Shown here: positions 7,257 through 17,157 of the stretch, piece after piece | Position numbering within the stretch: position 1 is the first letter of the stretch | Layout: every line of letters starts with the position of its first letter | Source of the DNA: Acidimicrobiales bacterium | Lineage (GTDB): Bacteria; Actinomycetota; Acidimicrobiia; Acidimicrobiales; MedAcidi-G1 | Direction: 5' to 3' | Assembly (NCBI GenBank): GCA_029577135.1 | Contig: JARQPW010000019.1 | Span: 1-45,913 of the forward strand | Length of the DNA: 45,913 nucleotides | Notes under the pieces: generated by a model | The model's database searches: none | Told to the model about the DNA's origin: nothing | Seen by the model: the letters and a program-made list of their open reading frames with translations, nothing else | Program-made: the position numbers and the translations under genes

Positions 7257-8422
7257 CAGGTTCCCGCCCCACCCAGGATGTCCATCATCTGGGCGACGTC
7301 CTTGTCGCCCCGACCGGACAGGTTGAGCACCACCGACCTCCCCACAAGCGACGCCCGGTCCCGGGAGACCCATGCCAGGGCGTGTGCCGGCTCGAGGGCG
7401 GGAATGATCCCCTCCGAGCGACTCAGGAGTTGGAAGGCCTCGACGACCTCGGCATCAGTGACGTTCTCGTAGCGGGCACGGCCGATGTCCGCCAGGTGGC
7501 TGTGCTCGGGGCCCACACCCGGATAGTCGAGGCCGGCGCTGATGGACTCGGCTTCGAGGACATGCCCGAACTCGTCCTGCATGAGGTACGACTGCGAGCC
7601 GTGCACCACGCCCGGGACTCCACGTCCGATTGCGGCGCCCCCGGAGGGCTCGACGCCCACGAGCTCCGTGTCGGCGTCCACGAACCCGGAGAAGATCCCG
7701 ATGGCGTTCGAGCCACCGCCCACGCAGGCGGTGACCACGTCCGGGACGGTGCCGAGGATGGCCTCGCTCTGCTCGCGGGCCTCGCGCCCCAGGACCTCCT
7801 GGAAGGTCCGCACCATCCAGGGATACGGGTGGGGGCCCATCACGGATCCGAGGCAGTAGTGCGACTCCTCGACGCTGGCCACCCAGTCCCGCATGGCCTC
7901 GTTGATGGCGTCCTTGAGGGTCCGGCTCCCACTCATCGCCGTTTTCACCTCGGCGCCGAGGAGCTGCATGCGGAAGACGTTGAGCTCCTGGCGCCTGATG
8001 TCGACCTCGCCCATGTAGACGCAGCACTCCATGTCGAGGAGGGCGGCTGCCGTGGCGGTTGCGACCCCGTGCTGGCCCGCACCGGTTTCGGCGACGAGGC
8101 GGGTCTTTCCCATGCGCTGGGCAAGCAGCGCCTGCCCCAGCACGTTGTTGATCTTGTGCGAGCCCGTGTGGTTCAGGTCTTCGCGCTTGAGGAGGAGGCG
8201 GCAGCCGAGTTCAGCGGAGAGGTTCTCGCATTCAGTCATCGGCGACGGCCGCCCTGCGTAGTCGGCCAGGAGCCCGTCGAGGCGTGACCGGAACCCCGGA
8301 TCGGCCCAGGCCCCACGGAAGGCCGCCTCGAGTTCCTCGCAGGCCGGCACCAAGGTCTCCGGGACGTACCGGCCCCCGAATTCGCCGAAACGACCCTCGG
8401 GCGTCGGGTCGTTCAGCCCCAC
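7256..8422 (-). CDS. trpB: tryptophan synthase beta chain
   Basis: PLP enzyme that joins indole and serine to give tryptophan. It has 388 residues. The opening [15 protein letters not shown] is typical, Lys90 in [10 protein letters not shown] binds [13 protein letters not shown] and the phosphate-binding GGGSNAIG are present, and SGRGDKD closes the C-terminus. The start is GTG at 8420-8422 ([13 protein letters not shown]), preceded by GGGAGGAG and overlapping the end of trpF by 10 bases. The same frame continues far upstream without a stop, but that is antisense noise through trpF and trpC. Confidence 0.95.
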   Translation of the reverse strand: MGLNDPTPEGRFGEFGGRYVPETLVPACEELEAAFRGAWADPGFRSRLDGLLADYAGRPSPMTECENLSAELGCRLLLKREDLNHTGSHKINNVLGQALLAQRMGKTRLVAETGAGQHGVATATAAALLDMECCVYMGEVDIRRQELNVFRMQLLGAEVKTAMSGSRTLKDAINEAMRDWVASVEESHYCLGSVMGPHPYPWMVRTFQEVLGREAREQSEAILGTVPDVVTACVGGGSNAIGIFSGFVDADTELVGVEPSGGAAIGRGVPGVVHGSQSYLMQDEFGHVLEAESISAGLDYPGVGPEHSHLADIGRARYENVTDAEVVEAFQLLSRSEGIIPALEPAHALAWVSRDRASLVGRSVVLNLSGRGDKDVAQMMDILGGAGT

Positions 8423-9075
8423 TGATGCTCCTCCCAGTTGAACGGTCGGCGCTCGCCGCCGTCGTAGTCCTCGAACTCCACCGAGCGTGCCGCCTCCAGG
8501 AAGGCCCGGAGCAGCCGGGGATCCTTGCGGCCAGACTCGGCCTCCACGCCGCTGGCGACATCGACCCCGAACGGGCGTACCTTGGCGATGGCCCGGGCGA
8601 CGTTCTCGGGATCGAGGCCACCGGCGAGGAGCATCGGCCGGTTGCTCGGCGCACCCTCGGCCAGCGACCAGTCGAACACCGTGCCGGACCCTGGGACCGG
8701 CGAGTCGAGCAACAACAGGTCGGCACCGAATTCGTCGATGCGCAGCAGGTCGGGGGACCCGGCCGGCAGGGCCCTGATGGTGATCGGCACCCGGTCGGCG
8801 ATCCAGCGGCAGGTCTCGGGCGACTCGTTGCCGTGGAGTTGCGCCGCCCGCAGACCGATGGTGTTGACCACCTCGACGACCCGCTGTCTGCCCTGGTCGC
8901 GGAAGACGCCGACGGTCATGACCTCGGGAGGCAGTTGGCGAACGATGTCGCGGACGATCGGTATCGCCACCTGCCGGTCCGACGGGGCGAAGATGAAGCC
9001 GACGGCATCGGCTCCGAGCGCCGTGGCGAGGAGGGCGTCCTCCTGGTTGGTGACCCCGCAGATCTTGACGAACAC
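8413..9075 (-). CDS. trpF: phosphoribosylanthranilate isomerase
   Basis: Third step after chorismate-derived anthranilate: Amadori isomerisation of phosphoribosylanthranilate. The 220-residue barrel has Cys6 in VKICGVTN, then [13 protein letters not shown] and AAQLHGNE. It also has the catalytic Asp region near 124-135 and the phosphate loop [11 protein letters not shown] and VDVASGVE. Many actinobacteria lack trpF and use the dual enzyme PriA; here a separate TrpF sits beside a separate HisA. The start is GTG at 9075, 9 bases after the trpC stop. Confidence 0.93.
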   Translation of the reverse strand: MFVKICGVTNQEDALLATALGADAVGFIFAPSDRQVAIPIVRDIVRQLPPEVMTVGVFRDQGRQRVVEVVNTIGLRAAQLHGNESPETCRWIADRVPITIRALPAGSPDLLRIDEFGADLLLLDSPVPGSGTVFDWSLAEGAPSNRPMLLAGGLDPENVARAIAKVRPFGVDVASGVEAESGRKDPRLLRAFLEAARSVEFEDYDGGERRPFNWEEHQWG

Positions 9076-9081
9076 GGTGCG

Positions 9082-9087
9082 ACGCTA
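9082..9087 (-). promoter_or_regulatory. possible -10 element for trpF
   Basis: TAGCGT ends 6 bases before the trpF GTG, matching the leaderless pattern seen at other genes. It also contains the trpC stop codon TAG, so coincidence is possible. Confidence 0.3.
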
Positions 9088-9900
9088 CTCCCCGCCCCCG
9101 CCGTCCGGGGGCCCGAGCGGCGCCCGACGGAGAGCGGACACCGCCGCCCGTCGGTCGACCGACGTGACCACCGACTCGCCCACGAGGACGGCGTCGTAGC
9201 CGGCCTGTGCGAGGACCGCCGCTTCCGCCGGGCCCGAGATCCCCGACTCGGCCACCGAGCACACCGTGGACGGGATCGCCGCTGCGACCCTCGTCGCCCG
9301 GTCGGTGTCGACCTCGAACGTGGAGAGGTTCCGCTGGTTGACGCCCACGAGGACGGCCCCGACCATGAGCGCCCGCTCCAACTCCGCCTCGTCGTGCACC
9401 TCGACGAGGGCGTCCAACCCGATCTCGGAGGCGAGTGCGGCAAAGTCGCCCAGTTCGGCGTCGTCCAGGGCCGCAGCGATCAGCAGCACGGCGTCGGCGC
9501 CCATCAACCGGGCATCGCACACGTCGCGGGCGTCGACGGTGAAGTCCTTGCGGAGGACCGGAAGGCCGCCGGCGGTGCGCGCCGCCCGCAGGTCCTCCGG
9601 CGAGCCACCGAACCACTCGACGTCGGTGAGGACCGAGAGGCAGGAGGCACCCCCGGCGGCGTAGTCGTTCGCCACCTCGGCCGGATCGAGGTCGGCCACC
9701 AGTTCGCCCCGGGACGGCGAGCGGCGCTTCACCTCGGCGACGACCGCCAGCTCACCGGAGGCCCTGGCGCCGATCGCCGCAGTGAAGCCGCGGGCAGGCG
9801 GGCAGGCACGGGCCTCGTCGAGGAGCTCCGCCAGCCTGCGCTGGTCCGCTGCGGCCGATGCGCGGTGTGCAGCGAGGATCCGATCGAGGTAGGTGGCCAC
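9085..9900 (-). CDS. trpC: indole-3-glycerol phosphate synthase
   Basis: Closes the indole ring from CdRP. The 271-residue barrel begins [11 protein letters not shown] and shows catalytic Lys in [47 protein letters not shown] and the end motif AESGIS plus VLVGES. It is monofunctional, with no TrpF fusion. The start is GTG at 9900. A TAGCCT element lies 6 bases upstream, so trpC-trpF-trpB-trpA may have its own leaderless promoter, separate from hisI-trpE-ygfZ, in the 52-base gap after ygfZ. Confidence 0.94.
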   Translation of the reverse strand: MATYLDRILAAHRASAAADQRRLAELLDEARACPPARGFTAAIGARASGELAVVAEVKRRSPSRGELVADLDPAEVANDYAAGGASCLSVLTDVEWFGGSPEDLRAARTAGGLPVLRKDFTVDARDVCDARLMGADAVLLIAAALDDAELGDFAALASEIGLDALVEVHDEAELERALMVGAVLVGVNQRNLSTFEVDTDRATRVAAAIPSTVCSVAESGISGPAEAAVLAQAGYDAVLVGESVVTSVDRRAAVSALRRAPLGPPDGGGGE

Positions 9901-9906
9901 GGACGG

Positions 9907-9912
9907 AGGCTA
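9907..9912 (-). promoter_or_regulatory. -10 element of trpC, leaderless type
   Basis: TAGCCT on the minus strand, 6 bases before the trpC GTG and within the ygfZ-trpC gap. No Shine-Dalgarno sequence is present. Confidence 0.5.
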
Positions 9913-9952
9913 CCCAGCGCCCAGGGGCGGACCCTTCGGGATCTCCCGCACC

Positions 9953-10786
9953 TCAGGCGGTCTCGAGTCGGACCTCGGTGGGGCCACCCTCCCAACGGAC
10001 CTCGGCAACTTCGAGGTCGAGCGCCGAGCGCTTCCGGTAGCCGAGTGCGAGGAATCCGTCGTGGGTGTCCACCACGCTCGTGAGGGTCCCCACCACTTTG
10101 TCCTCCACCCCGAGGTCGGCACCCGTCGGCGGAGCCGGTCCGTTGCCGGAGATCCGCACCAGGCGCGTCGGAGCCCCAGCCGTGCGGCTGTCGATGCGTG
10201 CCACGAGTTCCTGCCCGGTGAAGCAACCCTTGGTGAAGCTCACCGACCGCTCGACCTGCCCGGTGGCGTTCGGAATGGTGTCCTCGTCGATCTCGCTACC
10301 CATGGCAGGGACCCCCGCCCGGATGCGCTCGACCTCCCAGGCCACCGCCCCGGCCTCCCCCACCGCATCGGGAAGAGAGGCCGCCGGCCCGAGGAGGTCG
10401 ACTGCGGTGATCCCCTCCCAGTCGATGATGACCGCGATCCCGTCGACGGGAGCCTCCGCCTCGACGGTGCCGAACACCGTCGCCGCCTCCCAGTCGAGCG
10501 CCTCGACGGTGCAGTCCGTTCGCAGCAGGAAGCGCCGCAGGCGGGACTCCACGGTCCCGCCGAACCCACCGTCCACATCGAGGAGGTAGTCCCCCTCGCC
10601 CCGTCGGGTGATCCGCAGCCAGGCGTCGACCTTGCCGGTCGGCTGGAGCAGGAAGGACCACGCAGAGTTGCCGTCGGCCAGCGCCGTGACGTCCTGGCTG
10701 AGTTGCCCCTGCAGGTACGACTCGGCATCGGGACCCCGGACCGCGATGACGTCGCGGCTGCGGCGGAGCAGGACCGGCGAACTCAC
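9953..10786 (-). CDS. ygfZ: YgfZ-type folate-binding protein
   Basis: A 277-residue relative of the glycine-cleavage T protein. YgfZ helps maintain or repair certain iron-sulfur enzymes in a folate-dependent way. The signature KGCFTGQE (186-193, usually KGCYTGQE) is present with its cysteine, and the N-terminal part has GPDAESYLQGQLSQDV and LLQPTGKVDAWLRI. The GTG start at 10784-10786 overlaps the trpE stop as GTGA, so it is translated with trpE. No trp-pathway role is known for this family; its placement between trpE and trpC is odd. Confidence 0.88.
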   Translation of the reverse strand: MSSPVLLRRSRDVIAVRGPDAESYLQGQLSQDVTALADGNSAWSFLLQPTGKVDAWLRITRRGEGDYLLDVDGGFGGTVESRLRRFLLRTDCTVEALDWEAATVFGTVEAEAPVDGIAVIIDWEGITAVDLLGPAASLPDAVGEAGAVAWEVERIRAGVPAMGSEIDEDTIPNATGQVERSVSFTKGCFTGQELVARIDSRTAGAPTRLVRISGNGPAPPTGADLGVEDKVVGTLTSVVDTHDGFLALGYRKRSALDLEVAEVRWEGGPTEVRLETA

Positions 10787-12306
10787 GACCCGGCGAGACG
10801 CTGGGCGGTCATGCGGCGGGCGGCGGGGATCGCCACGAGGAGCGCCCTCGCCTTGTTCTGGCACTCGAGGTGCTCCAGGGCCGGGTCGCTGTCCGCAACG
10901 ATGCCGGAGCCGGCCTGCACCGACGCGAGGCCGTCATGGACGAACATCGTCCGGATGGCGATCGCCGTGTCGATGTTCCCCGAGAAGTCGAAGTAGCCGA
11001 CCACGCCCGCATACGGGCCCCGCCGGACCGGTTCGAGCTGGTCGATGATCTCCATGGCCCGGACCTTCGGTGCACCCGAGACCGTGCCGGCGGGCAGCGT
11101 CGCCCGCAGGACGTCGATCGGCGTCCGCCCCTCGGCCAGCTCGCCGGAGACCTGACTCGTCAGGTGCATCACGTGGCTGTAGCGCTCGAGGGTCATCATC
11201 TCGTCGACCTGCTCGGTCCCGAAGGTGACCACCCGCCCCACGTCGTTGCGGGCGAGGTCCAGGAGCATCAGGTGTTCAGCCCGTTCCTTGGGATCCTCGA
11301 GCAACTCGGCGGCCATCCTGCGCTCCTCGGCGTCGCTGCGGCCCCGGCGCCGGGTGCCGGCGATGGGACGGGAGATGACCCGACCCTCGAGGAGCTGCAC
11401 CATCGGTTCGGGTGAGGCGCCCACCACCGAGATTTCCCGGTCCCGCAGGAAGTACATGTACGGGCTCGGGTTGACCTGGCGCAGGACCCGGTACACGTCG
11501 AACGGATCGGCCTCGAGTTCCACGTCGAAGCGTTGGGACAGGACGACCTGGAAGATGTCGCCGGCGAAGATGTACTCGCGTGCGGCCTCGACGGCAGCCC
11601 CATAGCTCTCGGCGCCCATCGTCGAGGACACCTCCGGCGGCTCGTCGTCCGGCTGCGGCGGCGCCATCAGGGGCTCCTCGAGTGGACGGGCCCCATCAGC
11701 GGCCAACTGCCCGATACGGACGACCGCCGCGTCGTACAGGGCATCGAGGGTGGCATCGTCCGCATCGACGGGAACGGTGACATTGGCGATCAGGACGGCC
11801 CGTTGGCGCCAGTGGTCGATGGCGACCAACTCGCCGATGACCGCCATCACGGCGTCGGGAAACCCCCGGCTGTCGGGCGGCGCATCGGGCAGGTGCTCGA
11901 TTTCGCGCACCACGTCGTATCCCAGGTAGCCCATGAGGCCGTTGTGCAGGGGTGGCAGCCCCTCGATCGCCGGGGAGTTGTGGTGGTCGAGCAGGGCCTC
12001 GAGCGCAGCCAGTATCCCCCGGTCGGTCGGGATCCCCCGGGGGACTTCGCCCTCGGCGAGGAGTTCGTCGCCCCTCAGGCGCAGCGTCAACGACGGGTTG
12101 CGGCCGATGAACGACCAGCGGCCCCAGGTCTCGCCGCGATCCACGCTCTCGAGGAGGAATCCCTCGCCGTCGCCGACGCAGCGGGCGAACAAGCTGACCG
12201 GGGTCGTCAGGTCGGCCAACAGCTCGGACCACACGGGGACGACCGTGTGCGACCTGGCCAGGTCGCGGAATTCCTCGCGCCCGGGGACGGCGACGAGCGC
12301 ACTCAT
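10783..12306 (-). CDS. trpE: anthranilate synthase component I
   Basis: Converts chorismate to anthranilate using ammonia from a TrpG glutaminase, which is not in this window. It has 507 residues. The N-terminal part carries the tryptophan feedback-site motif LLES (51-54), so allosteric inhibition is expected. The C-terminal chorismate-binding domain has [48 protein letters not shown] and [14 protein letters not shown]. The ATG at 12304-12306 is 4 bases after the hisI stop. The frame extends upstream through hisI, but [13 protein letters not shown] is the natural start. Confidence 0.95.
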   Translation of the reverse strand: MSALVAVPGREEFRDLARSHTVVPVWSELLADLTTPVSLFARCVGDGEGFLLESVDRGETWGRWSFIGRNPSLTLRLRGDELLAEGEVPRGIPTDRGILAALEALLDHHNSPAIEGLPPLHNGLMGYLGYDVVREIEHLPDAPPDSRGFPDAVMAVIGELVAIDHWRQRAVLIANVTVPVDADDATLDALYDAAVVRIGQLAADGARPLEEPLMAPPQPDDEPPEVSSTMGAESYGAAVEAAREYIFAGDIFQVVLSQRFDVELEADPFDVYRVLRQVNPSPYMYFLRDREISVVGASPEPMVQLLEGRVISRPIAGTRRRGRSDAEERRMAAELLEDPKERAEHLMLLDLARNDVGRVVTFGTEQVDEMMTLERYSHVMHLTSQVSGELAEGRTPIDVLRATLPAGTVSGAPKVRAMEIIDQLEPVRRGPYAGVVGYFDFSGNIDTAIAIRTMFVHDGLASVQAGSGIVADSDPALEHLECQNKARALLVAIPAARRMTAQRLAGS

Positions 12307-12310
12307 GGCA

Positions 12311-12682
12311 TCAGCCGGCTGCGGTTTCGGGCCCGAAGGACCGGAAGAAGCAGCTGTACTCGCCGGTGTGGCATGCGCCGTTCCCCTCCTGCTCCACGGT
12401 GAAGAGCAGGGTGTCGCCGTCGCAGTCAAAGAAGGCCTCCCGGATGTACTGGCGGTCGCCGGAGCTCTCGCCCTTGCACCAGTACTCCTGGCGGCTACGG
12501 CTCCAGAACCAGGTGCGCCCGGTCTCGAGGGAGCGGCGCAGCGACTCGTCGTTCATCCAGGCCATCATCAGGATCCGGCCGCTTCCCTCCTCCTGGATGA
12601 TTGCGGGCACGAGCCCGTCGGCGTTGTAGGCGACGACGTCGAGTTGGGCATCGGTGACGCGAATCGGAGTGCAGTCCGGCAT
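12311..12682 (-). CDS. hisI: phosphoribosyl-AMP cyclohydrolase
   Basis: Third step of histidine synthesis: hydrolytic opening of the PR-AMP ring. It has 123 residues with the metal sites intact: DCDGDTLLF (Asp87, Cys88, Asp89) and the zinc pair Cys104 ([10 protein letters not shown]) and Cys111. It is monofunctional, with no HisE (pyrophosphohydrolase) domain. It heads the unit hisI-trpE-ygfZ, separated from the main his operon by a GroES-like gene. TAGGCT lies 6 bases before the ATG, indicating a leaderless message. Confidence 0.95.
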   Translation of the reverse strand: MPDCTPIRVTDAQLDVVAYNADGLVPAIIQEEGSGRILMMAWMNDESLRRSLETGRTWFWSRSRQEYWCKGESSGDRQYIREAFFDCDGDTLLFTVEQEGNGACHTGEYSCFFRSFGPETAAG

Positions 12683-12688
12683 CCGGAA

Positions 12689-12694
12689 AGCCTA
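12689..12694 (-). promoter_or_regulatory. -10 element of hisI-trpE-ygfZ
   Basis: TAGGCT on the minus strand, 6 bases before the hisI ATG in the 71-base gap after the GroES-like gene. Confidence 0.5.
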
Positions 12695-12753
12695 TGCCCG
12701 GGCCTCTGGAGCACCGCCGGGAGTTTTCGACACGGGGTCACCGTGCCGCTCCC

Positions 12754-13113
12754 TCAGAGGTAGAGGCCGGTGCTGCCTTCCTCGAGGCGTTGGGCGGCCA
12801 CGGCGTGGACGTCCCGCTCCCGGAGGATGATGTGGTCGCTGCCCCGGACCTCGACCTCGTAGCGGTCCTCCGGGTTGAACAGGACCTGGTCCCCGACCTC
12901 CATAGCCCGTACGTTCGGGCCGGTGGCGACGACCTCGGCCCAGATGAGGCGCCTGGCCATCTGGGCGGTGGCCGGGATCAGGATGCCACCCGAGGAGCGG
13001 CGCTCCCCCTCTGGCGTGTCGGTGCTGACGAGGATCCGGTCGTTGAGCATCTTGATCGGCAGGCCCTCGGAGTCCTCGGGGCCGCGAACGGAGGCGAGGC
13101 GGGGGATGCTCAC
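12754..13113 (-). CDS. stand-alone GroES-like protein
   Basis: A 119-residue GroES-fold protein (MLNDRILVSTDTPEGERRSS, GGILIPATAQ, AEVVATGPNVRAMEVGDQVL and FNPEDRYEVEV, ending GSTGLYL). It is not paired with groEL and is longer than GroES at both ends. It has the GGILIP part of the mobile loop but differs around it. It belongs to the actinobacterial solo co-chaperonin-like group, whose role I do not know. The start is taken at GTG 13111-13113 because TACCGT lies 7 bases upstream; ATG at residue 22 is the alternative. It sits between the his operon and hisI. Confidence 0.75.
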   Translation of the reverse strand: MSIPRLASVRGPEDSEGLPIKMLNDRILVSTDTPEGERRSSGGILIPATAQMARRLIWAEVVATGPNVRAMEVGDQVLFNPEDRYEVEVRGSDHIILRERDVHAVAAQRLEEGSTGLYL

Positions 13114-13120
13114 AGAAGAG

Positions 13121-13126
13121 ACGGTA
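13121..13126 (-). promoter_or_regulatory. -10 element of the GroES-like gene
   Basis: TACCGT on the minus strand, 7 bases before the GTG at 13113. It supports that start over the internal ATG. Confidence 0.45.
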
Positions 13127-13147
13127 GCGGGCAACGGCCGCTACGGC

Positions 13148-13251
13148 GCAGGACCGGGCGCAGGGAATCAGGTGCAGGACCGGGCGCAGGGAATCAGGTG
13201 CAGGACCGGGTAGAGGGAATCAGGTGCAGGACCGGGCGCAGGGAATCAGGC
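13148..13251. repeat. four tandem 26-base repeats after hisF
   Basis: Four head-to-tail copies of a 26-base unit starting GCAGGACCGGGCGCAGGGAA, at 13148, 13174, 13200 and 13226. Copy 3 differs at two positions (TA for GC), and copy 4 differs at its last base. Copy 4 contains the hisF stop codon (13246-13248), so the array looks like an expansion of the end of hisF. It fills the gap to the GroES-like gene. Confidence 0.95.
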
Positions 13252-14019
13252 GGGCGCCGGACGTACCACGATGCCCGCTGCAGCCATGTGGCGCTTGGCC
13301 GCGGCGATGGTGTGCTCGCCGAAGTGGAAGATCGAGGCCGCCAGCACCGCATCGGCGCCACCCTCCCGGGCGCCGTCGACCAGGTGGTCGAGTCCGCCCA
13401 CGCCGCCGCTGGCCACGAGCGGCACGCCCGTAGCCGACCCGATGGCCTGGAGCATCTCGAGGTCGAATCCGTCCCCGGTCCCGTCGCGGTCCATCGAGGT
13501 CTGCAGGATCTCGCCGGCACCGAGGCGCTCCGCCTCGCCGGACCACCCGACGGCATCGATGCCCGTGGGGGTCCTCCCGCCGTGGGTGAAGACCTCGAAG
13601 CCGCTCGGCACGGTGCCGGTCCGGCGTGCGTCGATGGCCACCACCACGCACTGGCTGCCGAACTCGGCGGCCAGTTCCCCGATCAGGCCCGGACGCTCGA
13701 CGGCTGCCGTGTTCACGGAGACCTTGTCGGCGCCGGCACGGAGGATCCGGCGGGCGTCGTCGACCGACCGGACGCCGCCGCCCACGGTGAACGGGATGAA
13801 CACCTCCTCGGCGGTCCGCCGCACGACGTCGATGATCGTGTCCCGTGCGTCGGAGGAGGCCGTGATGTCGAGGAACACCAACTCGTCGGCTCCCTCTCGG
13901 TCGTAGCGGGCCGCCAACTCGACCGGGTCTCCGGCGTCCCGGAGTCCGACGAAGTTGACCCCCTTGACGACACGGCCGTCGTCGACGTCGAGGCACGGGA
14001 TGATTCGCACGGACCTCAT
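13246..14019 (-). CDS. hisF: imidazole glycerol phosphate synthase, cyclase subunit
   Basis: Cyclase half of IGP synthase; uses ammonia from HisH to make IGP and AICAR. The 257-residue barrel has Asp11 ([15 protein letters not shown]) and Asp130 (VVAIDARR), [29 protein letters not shown] and the second-half ASGGVGG. The ATG overlaps the hisA stop by four bases (ATGA). The gene's own stop lies within the last copy of a 26-base tandem repeat. Confidence 0.96.
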   Translation of the reverse strand: MRSVRIIPCLDVDDGRVVKGVNFVGLRDAGDPVELAARYDREGADELVFLDITASSDARDTIIDVVRRTAEEVFIPFTVGGGVRSVDDARRILRAGADKVSVNTAAVERPGLIGELAAEFGSQCVVVAIDARRTGTVPSGFEVFTHGGRTPTGIDAVGWSGEAERLGAGEILQTSMDRDGTGDGFDLEMLQAIGSATGVPLVASGGVGGLDHLVDGAREGGADAVLAASIFHFGEHTIAAAKRHMAAAGIVVRPAPA

Positions 14020-14768
14020 GGCGTACCCCGGGACCCGGTGAGCCGCCGAACCGCATCGGCAACGTCGACGGTTCCCTCGTAGAGGGCCCGTCCCACGATG
14101 ACGCCGGCGACCCTGCGGCCACCGAGTTCGAGGATTGCAAGGTCGTCCAGGTGGCCGGGCATCCCGACACCGCCCGAAGCCAACACGTCGAGCGGGGTCG
14201 CGGCGAGCACCTCCCGGTACATCTCCAGGTCGGGACCCTCGAGGGTGCCGTCCCGTTCGATCTGCGTGATCACGAGGGCCTCGGCGCCCAGGCCCCCGAA
14301 CCGCTGGAGGGCCGACTCGAGGAGGAGCCCGCTCCCTTCGGTCCAGCCGTGGATCGCCACCTCGCGACCCCGGACGTCGAGTCCGACCGCCACGGACCCG
14401 AGGGCGGCCACCTCCGCAACGAGGCCCGGACGTTCGACGGCAGCGGTCCCCAGGACGACGCGCCGGACGCCCGCCGTGAACAGCACTTCGGCGTCTTCAA
14501 CGCTGCGGACGCCGCCGCCCGTCTGGACGGGAACGTCGAGGGCATCGACAACGGCTGCGACGATGGGTCGATTCACCGGGTCGCCGCTCCGTGCGGCGTC
14601 CAGGTCGACCACGTGCACCCACGGCGCCCCAGCCTCCTGGAAGGCGAGGGCCTGCGCTACGGGGTCGTCCCCGTAGACGGTCTCTTGCCCGTAGTCGCCC
14701 CGGAGGAGGCGGACGCAGCGGCCGCCCCGCAGGTCGATGGCCGGGAAAAGGGCGGGGCCGCCGGTCAC
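14016..14768 (-). CDS. hisA: ProFAR isomerase
   Basis: Isomerises the ProFAR aminoaldose to PRFAR in histidine synthesis. The 250-residue barrel has Asp12 in [45 protein letters not shown] and the catalytic Asp in [14 protein letters not shown]. It reads like true HisA (TGGG) rather than the dual-function PriA (typically LSGG), consistent with a separate trpF nearby. The GTG start overlaps the hisH stop (GTGA). The frame continues upstream antisense through hisH but has no HisA-like sequence there. Confidence 0.94.
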   Translation of the reverse strand: MTGGPALFPAIDLRGGRCVRLLRGDYGQETVYGDDPVAQALAFQEAGAPWVHVVDLDAARSGDPVNRPIVAAVVDALDVPVQTGGGVRSVEDAEVLFTAGVRRVVLGTAAVERPGLVAEVAALGSVAVGLDVRGREVAIHGWTEGSGLLLESALQRFGGLGAEALVITQIERDGTLEGPDLEMYREVLAATPLDVLASGGVGMPGHLDDLAILELGGRRVAGVIVGRALYEGTVDVADAVRRLTGSRGTP

Positions 14769-15412
14769 GCGGCCAGCCGATCGACGAAGTTCTGCAGCAC
14801 CCGGAGCCCGGTCTCGCCCGACTTCTCCGGATGGAACTGCGTGGCCCAGAGGGTGCCGGAGGCGATGGCCGCGCACACGGTGCTGCCGTACTCGCAGGTG
14901 GCGACGGTGTCGGGACCGACCGGCGCCGCATAGCCGTGCACGAAGTACACCCAGGCATCGTCGGCAATGCCGTCCAGGAGCGGGTGGCGGCCTCCGGCCC
15001 CGTCCCGGTCGGCGGCATCCAGCCGGTTCCACTGCATCTGTGGCCGCTTGACGTCGCCGGGCAGCATGGCCACCCTCCCCCCGAGGACGCCGAGGCCGGC
15101 CAGCCCGGGCGACTCCTCGCTGCCCTCGAACAGGAGCTGCAGGCCCACGCAGATGCCCAGGAACGGACGGCCTCCTTCGATCGCCTGTCGGGCCGCTGCC
15201 CGTGCGATCCCACGCAGTCCCGACTCCTCCAGTGCCTCGCTACATCGTCCGAAGGCCCCCACGCCCGGCAGCACGACGCCCGCAGCCATCGCGATCTCGC
15301 CGGCGTCCGCCGTGAGGCGTGCATCGGCTCCGACGCGTTCAAGCGCCTTCTGCGCGGATCGGAGGTTGCCGATTCCGTAGTCGAGGACGGCGACGACGGG
15401 CCCGTCGGTCAC
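14765..15412 (-). CDS. hisH: imidazole glycerol phosphate synthase, glutaminase subunit
   Basis: Class I glutamine amidotransferase that feeds ammonia to HisF. It has 215 residues, with LDYGIGNLRS, LPGVGAFGRC, nucleophile Cys88 in LGICVGLQLLFEGSEE, and His194/Glu196 in ATQFHPEKSG. The start is GTG at 15410-15412, 22 bases after the hisB stop; its ribosome binding site is weak, which suggests re-initiation after hisB. It overlaps hisA by four bases. Confidence 0.94.
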   Translation of the reverse strand: MTDGPVVAVLDYGIGNLRSAQKALERVGADARLTADAGEIAMAAGVVLPGVGAFGRCSEALEESGLRGIARAAARQAIEGGRPFLGICVGLQLLFEGSEESPGLAGLGVLGGRVAMLPGDVKRPQMQWNRLDAADRDGAGGRHPLLDGIADDAWVYFVHGYAAPVGPDTVATCEYGSTVCAAIASGTLWATQFHPEKSGETGLRVLQNFVDRLAA

Positions 15413-15434
15413 AGGTTCGATCCGCGCCCGACGC

Positions 15435-16017
<583 letters not shown>

Positions 16018-16034
<17 letters not shown>

Positions 16035-17157
16035 GTCCTGTCCCTTCTCCTGGCGCTTCTCGTGGCACTCCCCCCGGCAGTTCTCCTGCCAGGACTTCCC
16101 GGAGGGCGGCCAGGAAGCGGTCGTCCTCCTCATCGGTTCCGATCGTGACCCGCAGGCAGTCCTCCAACCCGTCCCAGGACGAACAGTTCCTCACGAGGAC
16201 CGAGCGGTCCAACAGACCCTGCCAGACGGCCTGGCCGGAGGACACCTCGCAGCGGAAGAGCACGAAGTTGGCCTCCGACGGCCACACCGTCACCGCGAGG
16301 TTCCGCAGCGCCGCGACGACCCGCTCGCGTTCGGCCACCAGGGAGGCCACCCGCTCCTCCATCGCCTGGTCGTGCTCGAGCGCCAGGAGCCCGGCCACCT
16401 GCTTCACGGCATCCAGGTGGTACGGGAGCACCACCTTCTCCAACTCGGCCAGGCACCAGGAGGGGCCCATCAGGTAGCCGAGGCGCAGGCCGGCCAGCGC
16501 CCAGGTCTTCGAGAAGGTGCGGCTCACCACCAGCGCCCGGTCCTCGTCGAGCAGGTCCACCGCCGAAGAGGTGGCGAACTGCCCATAGGCCTCGTCGACC
16601 ACGAGGAGTCCGCCGTACGACCCCAGCGCCTCCAGTGCCGCCGGGACGATCTCGGGGGCGTCGATCGTCCCGGTGGGGTTGTTCGGCGAGCAGAGGAAGA
16701 GCACGTCCGGTTGTTCGGCATCGACGAGCGACGCGACGACGGCCGCACGGAGCCCGAAGTCGTCGCCCCGACGACCGGTCACCACCCGGGTGCCGGTGGA
16801 CCGGGCGATCTGGGAGTGCATGGCATAGGTGGGCTCGAACACAGCCGCCGAGCGACCAGCACCCCCATAGGCCAGAAGGACCGTCTGGAGGACCTCGTTC
16901 GAGCCGTTGGCGCAGAAAACCTGCGCCGTATCGAGCGAGTATCGACGCGCCAACGCGGAGCGGAGGTCCACGGCCGCACGATCCGGGTAGCGATTGAGCT
17001 CCAGGCCTCGCACGGCATCGGCAAGGGCGTCGCCGAAGCCGGCCGGCGGCCGCACCGGCGATTCGTTCGTGTTGAGGCGGACCTCGACCTCGACCTGGGG
17101 TGAGTGGTACCCCACGAGCTCGGCGACCTCGCCCCTGGCGGATGGGCGCTCAGGCAT
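16018..17157 (-). CDS. hisC: histidinol-phosphate aminotransferase
   Basis: PLP aminotransferase making histidinol phosphate. It has 379 residues: VRLNTNESPVRPP, LNRYPDR, GSNEVLQ, LCSPNNPTGT, VVDEAYGQF, the Schiff-base Lys217 in SRTFSKTWALAGLRLGYL, and the closing VLVRNCSSW. The ATG at 17155-17157 overlaps the hisD stop by 8 bases. It may also accept aromatic substrates, as some relatives do, but its operon position supports HisC. Confidence 0.95.

Noticed and set aside
8423..9616. Upstream extension of the trpB frame as a fusion
   Set aside because: The sequence there is antisense-like Arg/Gly-rich translation over trpF and trpC, not a domain.
13148..13251. CRISPR array
   Set aside because: The 26-base copies are directly abutting with no unique spacers, and no cas gene is present.
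14016..14768. hisA as PriA
   Set aside because: A separate trpF exists, and the product has TGGG rather than the PriA-typical SGG stretch.
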